Assembly (NCBI RefSeq): GCF_020687545.1
Contig: NZ_JAJEQX010000017.1
Coordinates: 1 to 33,022, forward strand
DNA length: 33,022 nt
DNA from: Ruminococcus turbiniformis
Lineage (GTDB): Bacteria > Bacillota > Clostridia > Lachnospirales > Lachnospiraceae
Direction of reading: 5' to 3'
Shown here: positions 8,141 through 16,661 of the stretch, one piece after another
How the letters are laid out: every line of letters starts with the position of its first letter
How positions within the stretch are numbered: position 1 is the stretch's first letter
Position numbers and translations under genes: made by a program
The notes under the pieces: generated by a model
Told to the model about the DNA's origin: nothing
The model's database searches: none
What the model saw: the letters and a program-made list of their open reading frames with translations, nothing else

Positions 8141-8793
8141 GCAGAAGAACAAAACTTTTACTGAAGGAAAATAACGAGGCAGAAAACCGGATTCAGAATG
8201 AAGAGAATGAATCCATACTGACAGATATCACTGTATATATCCGCTCTTCAAACATCAATTCCTATTATCAGGAAACCGTGCGCCGGGATATCCTGGAAAT
8301 GATTGCCGACGGCGAAAAGAGAGGCGAAACAGCCCGGGAAATCATCGGGGATGATTATAAACTGTTCTGCGATAATGTCATTGCGGAGCTTCCGCGGCAG
8401 AGCAGAAAGGAGCAGATCCTGTCATCACTGCGGGACGTCCTGCCTTCCGCTGACATACTGCTCCTTATCTGGCTTGGTTTTCAACTGGTTTCGCAGGTAA
8501 ACAGCACAGATCCGACGCTTTACTTTACAGTTACAGCCGGAAATATATTCTGTGCCATCCTGTGTATTGCAGGCGCTTTCTGCGTCGTTCACGCAATCTG
8601 CAGAAATGCGTTTGACACCGCTGCTGTCTCGGGCAAAACTGTCTTTTTCACCGTATTTGCCCTGCTGCTGATATGCATATGCGCCAATGTCTTTCTCCCG
8701 TTCCCGCTCCTTCGGGTTCACGCACTCACTGCCGCGGGAGCGACTGCCGCTGTATTTGCCCTGTACAAAATACTCGATGCAAAGCTGGATTAA
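8137..8793 (+). CDS. Membrane protein coupled to PadR (DUF1048/DUF1700-like)
   Basis: A 218-residue protein with a charged soluble N-terminal half and about four membrane helices in the C-terminal half (starting near residues 105, 133, 165 and 192). Proteins of this layout often sit directly after padR genes in Firmicutes and are annotated DUF1048 or DUF1700; I cannot assign the exact family. Its role is unknown; membrane-stress sensing or a partner of the regulator is plausible. It begins inside the stop of padR (4-nt overlap). It converges on pflA, with a short tandem repeat array between the two stop codons. Confidence 0.75.
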   Translation: MSRRTKLLLKENNEAENRIQNEENESILTDITVYIRSSNINSYYQETVRRDILEMIADGEKRGETAREIIGDDYKLFCDNVIAELPRQSRKEQILSSLRDVLPSADILLLIWLGFQLVSQVNSTDPTLYFTVTAGNIFCAILCIAGAFCVVHAICRNAFDTAAVSGKTVFFTVFALLLICICANVFLPFPLLRVHALTAAGATAAVFALYKILDAKLD

Positions 8794-8873
8794 TGCTGCA
8801 GGATTCTTCTGCTGCACGGTTTTGATGCTGCCGGATTCTGTTACTGCATAGCTTTTGATGCTGCTGGATTCTA
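8792..8873. repeat. 32-33 bp imperfect tandem array between convergent stop codons
   Basis: Units start at 8792, 8824 and 8857 (third partial), built on GATGCTGCNGGATTCT. The array runs from the TAA of the upstream membrane-protein gene to the stop of pflA, filling the gap. Confidence 0.7.
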
Positions 8874-9611
8874 ATGTCCCGGGAATTCAGCCGTGTGCAG
8901 AAGCCGGTTTGCATTCTCAACGCGCTCTTTTGACGGCGGCTCAATCCCCTGAAGAGGATAATCATATCCGAGTTCTTTCCACTTATATTCCCCAAAGGTA
9001 TGATAAGGGAGCACCTCCACCTTTTTAACATTATTCAAGTTTCTTATGAAATCATATAATTTCTTCAACCACTCATCACTGTCACTTCTCTCCGGCACAA
9101 GGACATGCCGTATCCAGACCGGCTTGCCGATCTCGGACAGGTATCGGGCCATATCAAGAATATTACGGTTTGAACGGCCGGTGAGAATCCGGTGCTGTTC
9201 CTCATCGATGTGTTTGATATCCACAAGCAGAAGATCCGTGTATCTCATCAGCTCATTGAATTTGCCGAAAAAAGGCTCCTCCCGGGTAAACGGCGCGCCG
9301 CTTGTGTCAATCGTCGTATGAATGCCCTGCTCTTTCGCTTTCTTAAACAGCTCAGTCATAAAATCCATCTGAAGAAGCGGTTCCCCGCCGCTTACCGTGA
9401 TCCCTCCGCCATCTTTCCAGTACGCTTTATAGCGAAGCGCCTGCCTGAGCAGCTCATCCGCACTCTTTAACTCCCCCGCCTGCATGTTCCATGTATCCGG
9501 ATTATGGCAGAACTGACAGCGCATCGGACAGCCGCTCACAAAAATAAGGAACCGGACACCGGGGCCGTCGACAGAGCCGAAACTCTCGGTAGAATGGATG
9601 TAGCCCTGCAT
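8871..9611 (-). CDS. pflA: Pyruvate formate-lyase activating enzyme
   Basis: Radical SAM enzyme of 246 residues that installs the glycyl radical on pyruvate formate-lyase. The cluster motif is CPMRCQFCHN (CxxxCxxC) near residue 30, preceded by ESFGSVDGPGVRFLIF, which is diagnostic for the PflA group. GGGITVSGGEPLLQ is the SAM-binding GGE motif. Length fits the family (about 245). It needs SAM and reduced flavodoxin or ferredoxin and acts in anaerobic conditions. The ribosome site GAAAGGAGA sits right against a palindromic element that fills the whole gap from pflB. No separate promoter was seen, so expression probably relies on read-through from pflB. Confidence 0.97.
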   Translation of the reverse strand: MQGYIHSTESFGSVDGPGVRFLIFVSGCPMRCQFCHNPDTWNMQAGELKSADELLRQALRYKAYWKDGGGITVSGGEPLLQMDFMTELFKKAKEQGIHTTIDTSGAPFTREEPFFGKFNELMRYTDLLLVDIKHIDEEQHRILTGRSNRNILDMARYLSEIGKPVWIRHVLVPERSDSDEWLKKLYDFIRNLNNVKKVEVLPYHTFGEYKWKELGYDYPLQGIEPPSKERVENANRLLHTAEFPGH

Positions 9612-9624
9612 ATTTTCTCCTTTC

Positions 9625-9853
9625 GGGGACGTAGTGAAATTGAATCTGACTACGTCCCAAACTGTAGTATGCCCTGTCCCTTTTTAGAAATAGCCCTGTC
9701 CCCCATGAAAAACTGCACAAAAAAGTACTTGAAATACATGTTTTCCGAAAGCAAAAATTGTGCACTTTCCCACAGGGGACACACTGAATTCCAAAAAGGG
9801 ACAGGGCTGTGTTCAAATGGGGACGTAGTCAAACTCAATTTCACTACGTCCCC
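9625..9853. repeat. Nested inverted-repeat (MITE/REP-like) element between pflB and pflA
   Basis: Outer arms 9625-9658 and 9819-9853 are inverted copies (about 32 of 34 bases match) and each arm is itself a hairpin with GGGACGTAGT and ACTACGTCCC ends. Inside lies a perfect 15-bp inverted pair (9671-9685 and 9793-9807, core GCCCTGTCCC), then GTCCCC/GGGGAC and TGCACAA/TTGTGCA (9714-9720, 9758-9764). GCCCTGTCCC is also directly repeated at 9671 and 9693. The element starts 5 bp after the pflB stop and ends just before the pflA ribosome site. It has no coding content. GGGGAC...GTCCCC ends resemble non-autonomous repeats mobilised by IS200-like transposases, by recall only. Confidence 0.85.
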
Positions 9854-9858
9854 GAAGA

Positions 9859-12117
9859 TTACATTCTGTCGTGGCATGTCCTCGCAATCACGTCCATCTG
9901 CTGCTCTCTTGTCAGGTCGATGAACTTCACCGCATATCCGGACACGCGGATTGTAAAGTTTGCATACTCCTCTTTCTCCGGATGCTCCATCGCGTCGATC
10001 AGCTTCTCCGTGCCGAACACGTTCACATTCAGATGGTGCGCTCCCTGGTCGAAATAGCCGTCCATCACATGGACAAGGTTCGTCTTTCTCTCGTCGTCGT
10101 CATGTCCGAGCGCTCCCGGGCTGATCGTCTGTGTGTTGGAGATTCCGTCAAGCGCCTGCTCGTACGGAAGTTTCGCCACAGAGTTTAAGGAAGCAAGAAG
10201 TCCGTTCTTCTCCGCGCCGTAAGATGGGTTCGCACCCGGTGCCAGCGGCTCGCCCGCCTTTCTTCCGTCCGGAAGGGAACCTGTCGCCTTGCCGTACACC
10301 ACGTTGGATGTGATCGTAAGGATAGATGTGGTCGGCTCAGAGTTTCTGTATGTGTGGCACTTCTTCAGCTTGCTCATGAATGTGCGCAGCAGCCACACTG
10401 CAATGTCGTCCGCACGGTCGTCGTCGTTTCCGTATCTCGGAAAATCTCCCTCCACATCGAATCCGGTTGCCACGCCGTCCTCATCGCGGATCACTTTCAC
10501 TTTCGCGTACTTGATCGCGCTTAACGAGTCAACCACATGGGAGAATCCTGCGATTCCTGTCGCAAAGGTACGTCTCACATTTGTGTCGATGAGCGCCATC
10601 TCGGCAGCTTCGTAGTAATATTTGTCATGCATATAATGGATCATGTTCAGGGTGTCCACATACAGTTTGGACAGCCACTCCATCATCTGATCGTACTTCT
10701 CCATGACTTCATCAAAGTCAAGGTATTCGGACGTAATCGGACGGTACAGCGGGGACACCTGCTGTTTCGTCTTCTCATCCACACCACCGTTGATTGCGTA
10801 CAGAAGGCATTTCGCCAGATTTGCGCGGGCTCCGAAGAACTGAATCTCCTTTCCCGTCTCTGTCGCGGATACACAGCAGCAGATAGAGTAGTCATCGCCC
10901 CATACCGGACGCATCACATCATCGTTCTCATACTGGATCGAGCTTGTCTTCACGGAAATATACGCCGCATATTTCTTGAAGTTCTCCGGCAAGTGGGAAG
11001 AATACAGCACCGTCAGGTTCGGTTCCGGCGACGGTCCCATGTTCTCCAGTGTGTGCAGGAAACGGTAATCATTCTTTGTCACCATGTGGCGTCCGTCCAT
11101 TCCGATTCCCGCCATCTCAAGCGTCGCCCACACCGGGTCGCCGGAGAAGAGCTCATTGTAAGACGGAATTCTCGCGAATTTCACCATTCTGAACTTCATG
11201 ACAATATGATCGATCAGCTCCTGCGCCTGCTCCTCTGTCAGGATTCCCTTCTCCATATCTCTCTGAATATAGATGTCAAGGAATGTGGAGATTCTTCCCA
11301 CGCTCATCGCGGCGCCGTTCTGTGTCTTGATCGCTGCCAGATATCCGAAATAGAGCCACTGAACAGCTTCTTTCGCGTTTGTCGCCGGCTGTGAGATATC
11401 GAAGCCGTATGCGGCCGCCATCTCTTTCATCTCTTTTAAAGCGCGGATCTGGTCTGCGATCTCCTCGCGGAGACGGAAGTCGGTTCCCTTCATTCCGTGT
11501 CTCTCATACTCGATGAAATCAGACTCCTTTTTCTCGATCAGGAAGTCGATTCCGTACAGAGCCACGCGGCGGTAATCCCCTACAATACGTCCTCTCCCGT
11601 ATGTGTCCGGAAGTCCTGTGATGATCTTGTTGTGACGCGCCTTCTTCATCTCCGGAGTGTAGATGTCAAACACTGCCTGATTGTGCGTCTTGTGATACTT
11701 TGTAAAAATCTCATGAAGCTTTTCGCTTGGAGTGTATCCGTATGTCGTACACGCCTGCTCCGCCATCTTGATTCCGCCGTAAGGCATAAACGCTCGCTTT
11801 AACGGCTTGTCTGTCTGAAGACCCACGACCTGTTCCAGGTCTTTCATGTCCTCATTGATATATCCCGGGCCGTACGCTGTCAGACCGGAAACCACCTCTG
11901 TCTCCATGTCAAGCACGCCGCCCTTTGCACGCTCCTCCTTCTGGAGCTTTGAAAGTTCTCCCCACAGCTTCTCAGTTGCCTCTGTCGGTCCTGCCAGAAA
12001 TGACTCGTCTCCCTCGTACTGAGTGTAATTGTGCTGGATAAAATCGCGCACATTTACTTCCTCTTTCCAGAGATGGCCTTCAAAGCCTGCCCACTGGTCA
12101 AAATCTAATCTTGCCAT
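9859..12117 (-). CDS. pflB: Formate C-acetyltransferase (pyruvate formate-lyase)
   Basis: Glycyl radical enzyme of 752 residues converting pyruvate and CoA to acetyl-CoA and formate in mixed-acid fermentation. The radical site is RVSGYA with Gly727. The catalytic cysteine pair is in [18 protein letters not shown] (Cys414-Cys415; an extra Cys413 replaces the Ala of the E. coli protein). [10 protein letters not shown] and [10 protein letters not shown] match PFL closely, rather than the diol dehydratase or choline lyase types. ATG 12117 has AGGAGG at the right distance. It heads an operon with pflA. A strong promoter and a Rex-like palindrome lie upstream, in keeping with redox control. Confidence 0.98.
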   Translation of the reverse strand: MARLDFDQWAGFEGHLWKEEVNVRDFIQHNYTQYEGDESFLAGPTEATEKLWGELSKLQKEERAKGGVLDMETEVVSGLTAYGPGYINEDMKDLEQVVGLQTDKPLKRAFMPYGGIKMAEQACTTYGYTPSEKLHEIFTKYHKTHNQAVFDIYTPEMKKARHNKIITGLPDTYGRGRIVGDYRRVALYGIDFLIEKKESDFIEYERHGMKGTDFRLREEIADQIRALKEMKEMAAAYGFDISQPATNAKEAVQWLYFGYLAAIKTQNGAAMSVGRISTFLDIYIQRDMEKGILTEEQAQELIDHIVMKFRMVKFARIPSYNELFSGDPVWATLEMAGIGMDGRHMVTKNDYRFLHTLENMGPSPEPNLTVLYSSHLPENFKKYAAYISVKTSSIQYENDDVMRPVWGDDYSICCCVSATETGKEIQFFGARANLAKCLLYAINGGVDEKTKQQVSPLYRPITSEYLDFDEVMEKYDQMMEWLSKLYVDTLNMIHYMHDKYYYEAAEMALIDTNVRRTFATGIAGFSHVVDSLSAIKYAKVKVIRDEDGVATGFDVEGDFPRYGNDDDRADDIAVWLLRTFMSKLKKCHTYRNSEPTTSILTITSNVVYGKATGSLPDGRKAGEPLAPGANPSYGAEKNGLLASLNSVAKLPYEQALDGISNTQTISPGALGHDDDERKTNLVHVMDGYFDQGAHHLNVNVFGTEKLIDAMEHPEKEEYANFTIRVSGYAVKFIDLTREQQMDVIARTCHDRM

Positions 12118-12162
12118 TTGTAAACCTCCTCATGAACTCCTTGTTCTCGTCTTTGCGGTGTT

Positions 12163-12191
12163 AGTATATCATCGAAGTTTCAAAAAGGCAA
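12163..12191 (-). promoter_or_regulatory. Sigma70-type promoter of pflBA
   Basis: Minus strand TTGCCT (12191-12186), 17-nt spacer, TATACT (12168-12163). Confidence 0.7.
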
Positions 12192-12192
12192 G

Positions 12193-12208
12193 TGTTATTC
12201 TGATAACA
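12193..12208 (-). promoter_or_regulatory. Rex-like palindromic operator at the pflB promoter
   Basis: Perfect inverted repeat TGTTAT-N4-ATAACA abutting the -35 box. It shares the half-site order and 4-bp spacer of the Rex consensus TTGTTAANNNNTTAACAA, differing at the inner A/T. Rex senses NADH/NAD+ and commonly controls fermentation genes; binding here is inferred. Confidence 0.55.
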
Positions 12209-12305
12209 GTTCTCATTTTTTACACTTGTATTTGTTTTTGTGCAATATTACTCATTTTCACAATATTTTGTATCCCAAAATCTCCCAGCTACATTTTATT
12301 GTAGA

Positions 12306-12334
12306 TTGCGGTCTGTCATCCATTCTGTTATAAT
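12306..12334 (+). promoter_or_regulatory. Promoter of the GNAT acetyltransferase gene
   Basis: TTGCGG (12306-12311), 17-nt spacer, perfect TATAAT (12329-12334). Divergent from the pflB promoter. Confidence 0.6.
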
Positions 12335-12383
12335 ACTTCCGTATGTATACCTCTAAAGCTTTCAGGAAGGGGAATGTCAGAAT

Positions 12384-12872
12384 ATGAAAATCAGAAAGAC
12401 AAGACCAGACGAGCTGGATCTGATTATGAAAATGTACGAAAACGCGCGCCTGTTCATGGCCGGTCACGGAAACCCCACCCAATGGGGGAACTCCTATCCG
12501 AAACGTACGCTGATCGCTGAAGACATTGAGTCCGGCTGTTCTTACGTCTGTGAAGAACACGGCAAGATCATCGCGACTTTTTTTTATAAAGAAGGCCCTG
12601 ACGACACTTACCGCAGGATCTACGCCGGCCAGTGGCTGAATGAATCCCCGTACGCAGTCGTTCACCGCATCACATCCGACGGCACCGTGAAAGGAGCCGC
12701 TTCGTTCTGTCTGAACTGGGCTTTCTCCCAGTGCGGCAATCTCAAAATCGATACCCACAGAGACAACCGTGTCATGCAGCATCTCCTTGACAAAAACGGA
12801 TTCAAATACTGCGGAACGATCTATACAGAAGACGGAAGCGAACGCATGGCTTTCCAGAAATCCGCCGGATAA
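12384..12872 (+). CDS. GNAT family N-acetyltransferase
   Basis: A 162-residue GNAT-like protein, with MKIRKTRPDELDLIMKMYENARLFM as strand 1 and helix 1 and an end typical of the fold (IDTHRDNRVMQHLLDKNGFKYCGTIY), where DTHRDN and the LLDKNGF helix are the usual acetyl-CoA and C-terminal elements. The Gly-rich Q/RxxGxG loop is poorly conserved, here replaced by SDGTVKGAASFCLNW. Substrate unknown (amino group of a small molecule or protein). ATG 12384 has AAGGGG upstream and a TATAAT promoter. The gene stands alone, divergent from pflB. Confidence 0.85.
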   Translation: MKIRKTRPDELDLIMKMYENARLFMAGHGNPTQWGNSYPKRTLIAEDIESGCSYVCEEHGKIIATFFYKEGPDDTYRRIYAGQWLNESPYAVVHRITSDGTVKGAASFCLNWAFSQCGNLKIDTHRDNRVMQHLLDKNGFKYCGTIYTEDGSERMAFQKSAG

Positions 12873-12921
12873 AAGTTCAGGGGGAAGTCGGTTAATACCG
12901 AATTTTAACCCTGACACGCAG

Positions 12922-12987
12922 GAAAGAGACATTCCCAGAGAATTCGGATTTTTTAGGAACCGAATTTTCTGTTGGACTGTCTCTTTC
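12922..12987. terminator. Hairpin between convergent acetyltransferase and L,D-transpeptidase genes
   Basis: Perfect 10-bp arms GAAAGAGACA (12922-12931) and TGTCTCTTTC (12978-12987) enclose a second stem AATTCGG/CCGAATT (12941-12947, 12960-12966). T-rich sequence follows on the plus strand. It may serve as terminator for the plus-strand gene and perhaps for both. Confidence 0.6.
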
Positions 12988-13035
12988 TTTTTATTTCCCG
13001 ATATCCCCCTGTTTTATTATCTTCTGCGCATCAGA

Positions 13036-14481
13036 TCAGTAATGAATGACCACCGGAGTCCCCACTTCCACCTGGTTGTACAGCGCCGCGGCCTGATCCA
13101 GCGGCATATTGATACATCCGTGAGATCCTATGCCCGCAATCTGGTTAAGCGTACCGCCAAACGCTGACTGCCATATGGCATCGTGGAACCCGACGCCTTC
13201 CCAGGTCACACGCATCCAGTAGTCTACCGGCGTCCTGTAGGAAGGCTCACCCGTGGACGGATCGGTCGCCCCGATAAGAGTCTCGTCCAGACTCTTCTCG
13301 AGGATCGTGTAGACTCCCTCCGGAGTAATCATGTCAGCTGACGGATACCCTGTCACCACATCCGTCTCAAGGACAACGCTTCCGTCCACCACATACCACA
13401 TGTGCTGAGCGCTTAAGTCAACGTCGATATATGTCGTGCCCCAGTCCGGCATATCGTGCGAAGCCGCCGTGCCTCCGATGTAATATTCCGGTTCCCTTGT
13501 CAGATTCTCCCCGTTTTGAATCGCGTTTATGATCACCTCGTACTCTGCATCCTCGTTGATGGACCAGCCGTACGTTCCGCCGGAAACTGTCGCGGATTTT
13601 CCCGACGGTGTGGTGAATGTTCTCGTTGTCCCAACCGTGTCATAGGTGTTTCCAAATTCCTCGAGCCACGCTCTGACGCCGGCTTCATCTATCACAACCT
13701 GCATCTGCTCGTCCGTGCGAAGCCATCCGGAGATAACCGACGCGTCGATCGTCACGTTTTCGGACATCGTATAGACGATACTTGCCTGGCAGTACTCGTT
13801 CATGAGGTCGCATGCCTCCTGCACTTCCGGGGAATCCTCCGTGTAAGCAGGGACCTGATAGCATCCTTCTTCCTCCAGATCCAGCGTCCCGGAAAGGCCC
13901 TCAACAGCCTGGGCAATCTTCTCATCAAGCACCTCGCGGTCCACAGCTGTGCCGTACTCTTCCGGCTGCACGACAAACTCCGTCCCGTCATACACCGGCT
14001 GCGCTGATACGGCAGGCGTCTGTTCCGCTGTCACAGCCTGCAGAGAATCGATCTCCTGCTGCAGTTTCTGCTCATCATATGTTACGCCCACATTGACCTT
14101 CTCATCACTTTTTATGAAAATAGAAGCCGGCCAGGCGAAACCGTTCTGACTCTCCAGCAGTTCTTCCAGCCCGGTTCCCTCTTCGTATTCCAGATCAATC
14201 TCATCCCCCGAAATCGTCTCCGATGCCCCGTCCAGTTCGTAAAGCGTCAGCTCATACTCATCCACACCCGCCATAAAAGCCTCTTCTGCCTGGTCAGCTG
14301 TTTTTCCGGAAAAGTTCTGCCCGTTGATCTGTGTATTAAACAGATAATGACTGTGAAAGTAAAACGCCATTCCCAGATAGATCAGCAGAAGCAGACATAC
14401 GCAGCCCGCGGCCGCAAACAGAATCTTCTGTTTTTTACTGAACCTTGTCATTCCCCCGGTTTTTCTCCTGGTTTTCTTCAT
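13036..14481 (-). CDS. L,D-transpeptidase (YkuD) with peptidoglycan-binding-like domain
   Basis: Membrane-anchored cell-wall enzyme of about 481 residues. A basic N-terminus precedes a single membrane helix (ILFAAAGCVCLLLLIYLGMAF), so the rest lies outside the cell. The middle part (about 50-330) is an acidic region with two repeats resembling the putative peptidoglycan-binding PF12229 type (for example NAIQNGENLTREPEYYIGG). The C-terminal YkuD catalytic domain (TYIDVDLSAQHMWYVVDG onward) holds the active-site motif GIGSHGCINMP, with the catalytic Cys and His. It would form 3-3 crosslinks or attach proteins to peptidoglycan. ATG 14481 is preferred to GTG 14490 because AGGTG stands 6 nt before it. 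It follows the kinase-like gene by 15 nt and is probably co-transcribed. Confidence 0.93.
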   Translation of the reverse strand: MKKTRRKTGGMTRFSKKQKILFAAAGCVCLLLLIYLGMAFYFHSHYLFNTQINGQNFSGKTADQAEEAFMAGVDEYELTLYELDGASETISGDEIDLEYEEGTGLEELLESQNGFAWPASIFIKSDEKVNVGVTYDEQKLQQEIDSLQAVTAEQTPAVSAQPVYDGTEFVVQPEEYGTAVDREVLDEKIAQAVEGLSGTLDLEEEGCYQVPAYTEDSPEVQEACDLMNEYCQASIVYTMSENVTIDASVISGWLRTDEQMQVVIDEAGVRAWLEEFGNTYDTVGTTRTFTTPSGKSATVSGGTYGWSINEDAEYEVIINAIQNGENLTREPEYYIGGTAASHDMPDWGTTYIDVDLSAQHMWYVVDGSVVLETDVVTGYPSADMITPEGVYTILEKSLDETLIGATDPSTGEPSYRTPVDYWMRVTWEGVGFHDAIWQSAFGGTLNQIAGIGSHGCINMPLDQAAALYNQVEVGTPVVIHY

Positions 14482-14496
14482 TTGTATCACCTGTCC

Positions 14497-15114
14497 TTAA
14501 AAACGAATCTTAAGATATGACTTGATCTCCTCCACACATTTCTCAAACCCGAGTTTTCCGCTGTTCAGACAGAGGTCATAGTTTCTCGCATCTGCCCACT
14601 CATGTCCGGTGTGATACCGATAAAAATCGCCCCGGTACTGATCCGTCTTTTCGATATATTTCTGCATCTCCTTCTCGGTCATGCTGTGGCGCTCCATTGA
14701 CCGCTGAAGACAGAAGTCCCGGTCCGCATGGATAAACACGCTGGCAACGTTCGGATAATCTTTCAAAATAAAGTCCGCACATCTCCCGACAATGACACAC
14801 GACTCTTTTTCCGCCAGTTCCTTGATCACCTTTGCCTGATAGTTAAACAGGTTGTCATCTGATGTAAACTCCTTATTTTCCGGCGGAATCAGTTCTCCCT
14901 GGTAAGGGCGGCTTAAAATTTTAAACCATCCCGCCCGGCGGATCTTCTCATCGGACATCCCGAAAAGCCGTTCATTGATCCCGCTGTCCTCGGACGCCAT
15001 ACGAAGAATCTCGCGGCTGTAGCAGCTGATTCCCAGATCTTTGGCGAGCATCGCACCGATCGTCTTTCCTCCGCTTCCGTACTGTCTCGAGATCGTAACC
15101 ACTATATTCTTCAT
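14497..15114 (-). CDS. Cytidylate kinase-like family protein (copy 1)
   Basis: A 205-residue P-loop protein of the cytidylate kinase-like family (AAA_26/Cytidylate_kin2). The N-terminal VVTISRQYGSGGKTIGAMLA is the nucleotide-binding loop; CVIVGRCADFILKD is the conserved mid-protein motif and VASVFIHADRDFCLQR the following strand. The family is common in Clostridia; its true substrate is not established, and the housekeeping CMP kinase is normally a different gene. ATG 15114 chosen (GAGGGG 9 nt upstream) over GTG 15120. It lies 64 nt after livF and 15 nt before the L,D-transpeptidase, so it may be in the liv transcript. A paralog (18770-19405) lies on the other side of the liv genes. Confidence 0.87.
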   Translation of the reverse strand: MKNIVVTISRQYGSGGKTIGAMLAKDLGISCYSREILRMASEDSGINERLFGMSDEKIRRAGWFKILSRPYQGELIPPENKEFTSDDNLFNYQAKVIKELAEKESCVIVGRCADFILKDYPNVASVFIHADRDFCLQRSMERHSMTEKEMQKYIEKTDQYRGDFYRYHTGHEWADARNYDLCLNSGKLGFEKCVEEIKSYLKIRF

Positions 15115-15178
15115 ATCCACATTCCCCTCTTTTCAGTTCCTTTCCGGCTCCTGCACCGGATCTTTTTTGTCTTTTCCT

Positions 15179-15889
15179 CTACTCTCCCAGGTACGCCTTC
15201 TTGATGGAGTCATCCTCCAGCAGATTCTTTGCCGGTCCGTCCAGCACAATATTCCCGGTTTCCAAAACATACGCCCGGTCGGCGATAGAGAGTGCCTTCT
15301 TCGCATTCTGCTCCACAAGAAGAACGGTCATTCCGCTCTCACTCACAGAACGGATAATGTCAAAGATTTCATTTACAAAAATCGGAGACAGACCCATGGA
15401 CGGCTCGTCCAGAAGCAGAAGCTTCGGTTTTGACATCAGCGCCCGCCCCATGGCGAGCATCTGCTGTTCCCCGCCGCTTAACGTTCCTGCAAGCTGGTTC
15501 TTTCTTTCCTCCAGCCGGGGGAATCGTTTATACACGCTTCTTAAGCTCTCCTCAATCTCCTGCCTGTCCTTTCTCGTGTAGGCTCCCATCTTCAGGTTCT
15601 CGTACACACTGAGCTGGGCAAACACGCGCCTCCCCTCCGGCACATGGGCCATTCCCATGGACACGATCCTGTGTGCCGGAACCTTCGTGATATCCTCTCC
15701 CTCAAAGATCACCTGCCCGCTCTTCGGGGTGAGGAGCCCGGAGACTGTGTGAAGCGTTGTCGTTTTTCCCGCGCCGTTGGCGCCGATCAGCGCGATGACC
15801 TCTCCTTCATTTACCTCGAAAGAGATTCCTTTTATGGCCTGGATGACGCCGTAATACACCTCGAGATTTTTCACTTCAAGCATTGCCAT
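15179..15889 (-). CDS. livF: Branched-chain amino acid ABC transporter, ATP-binding protein LivF
   Basis: ABC ATPase of 236 residues: Walker A GANGAGKTT, signature LSGGEQQMLAMGRAL, Walker B LLLLDEPSMGL, and the LivF-type RIVSMGMAHVPEGRRVFAQLSVYENL. It powers the inner-membrane permease with LivG. ATG 15889 is chosen because AGGAGGAGA lies about 7 nt upstream and the length then matches LivF (about 235); longer in-frame starts overlap livG without ribosome sites. Last of the four liv genes. Confidence 0.95.
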   Translation of the reverse strand: MAMLEVKNLEVYYGVIQAIKGISFEVNEGEVIALIGANGAGKTTTLHTVSGLLTPKSGQVIFEGEDITKVPAHRIVSMGMAHVPEGRRVFAQLSVYENLKMGAYTRKDRQEIEESLRSVYKRFPRLEERKNQLAGTLSGGEQQMLAMGRALMSKPKLLLLDEPSMGLSPIFVNEIFDIIRSVSESGMTVLLVEQNAKKALSIADRAYVLETGNIVLDGPAKNLLEDDSIKKAYLGE

Positions 15890-15902
15890 AACCAGTCTCC
15901 TC

Positions 15903-16661
15903 CTATTCTCCAAGATACGCGGTGATTACCTGCGGGTCGTTCAGCACGTCCGATGTGGCTCCCTGGCAGAGCACCTCACCGAAGTTCAGCACAGTCAGCC
16001 TCTCGCAGATTCCGCTTACGAGTTTCATGTCATGTTCGATCAGAAGGACTGTCACATGGAATTTCTCACGCACAAAGCGGATCATATCCATCAGTTCCCC
16101 TGTCTCGTTCGGATTCATGCCCGCCGCGGGCTCGTCCAGAAGCAGAAGCTTCGGCTCCGTGGCCATGGCTCTGGCGATCTCCAGTCTTCTCTGCTGGCCG
16201 TAGGGTAGATTCGACGCGGTTGTCTGTGCGTATTTCTCCAGGTCAAACACTTTTAAAAGCTCCATGGCCTGCTCATCCATCTCCCGTTCCACCTTCCGGT
16301 AGCCGGGGAGCCTTAAAATCCCTTCTATCGTAGAATAGGGATGCTTGTTGTGAAGTCCGACCTTGACATTGTCAAGCACGCTCATCTGCTTGAAAAGACG
16401 GATATTCTGAAATGTCCTTGCGATTCCCGCCCGGTTGATCTCCGTCGTTTTCCTGCCCGTTATGTCTGTGCCGTCCAGAATAATCTTTCCCGCGTCCGGC
16501 TGATACACGCCGGTCAGAAGGTTAAATACCGTCGTCTTTCCCGCACCGTTTGGCCCGATCAGACCGTACAGCTCTTCCTTCTCGATCGAGATCTCAAAAC
16601 TGTTCACTGCACGGAGACCGCCGAATGAAATCCCCAGATTTTTCACTTCCAGTAATGCCAT
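15903..16661 (-). CDS. livG: Branched-chain amino acid ABC transporter, ATP-binding protein LivG
   Basis: ABC ATPase of 252 residues: Walker A GPNGAGKTTVFNLLTG, LivG-type IARTFQNIRLFKQMSVLDNV, signature LPYGQQRRLEIARAM, Walker B LLLLDEPAAGMNPNE. The start overlaps the stop of livM by one base (TAATG), with AAGGAGG 10 nt upstream. It pairs with LivF to energise uptake through LivHM. Confidence 0.95.
   Translation of the reverse strand: MALLEVKNLGISFGGLRAVNSFEISIEKEELYGLIGPNGAGKTTVFNLLTGVYQPDAGKIILDGTDITGRKTTEINRAGIARTFQNIRLFKQMSVLDNVKVGLHNKHPYSTIEGILRLPGYRKVEREMDEQAMELLKVFDLEKYAQTTASNLPYGQQRRLEIARAMATEPKLLLLDEPAAGMNPNETGELMDMIRFVREKFHVTVLLIEHDMKLVSGICERLTVLNFGEVLCQGATSDVLNDPQVITAYLGE

Noticed and set aside
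10537..11394. 285-residue plus-strand frame inside pflB
   Set aside because: Antisense to the well-supported pflB frame; composition typical of a shadow frame.
15142..15175. TCCGG/CCGGA hairpin followed by T run on the plus strand between livF and kinase-like copy 1
   Set aside because: Points the wrong way for the minus-strand genes, the stem is only 5 bp, and no plus-strand gene precedes it.
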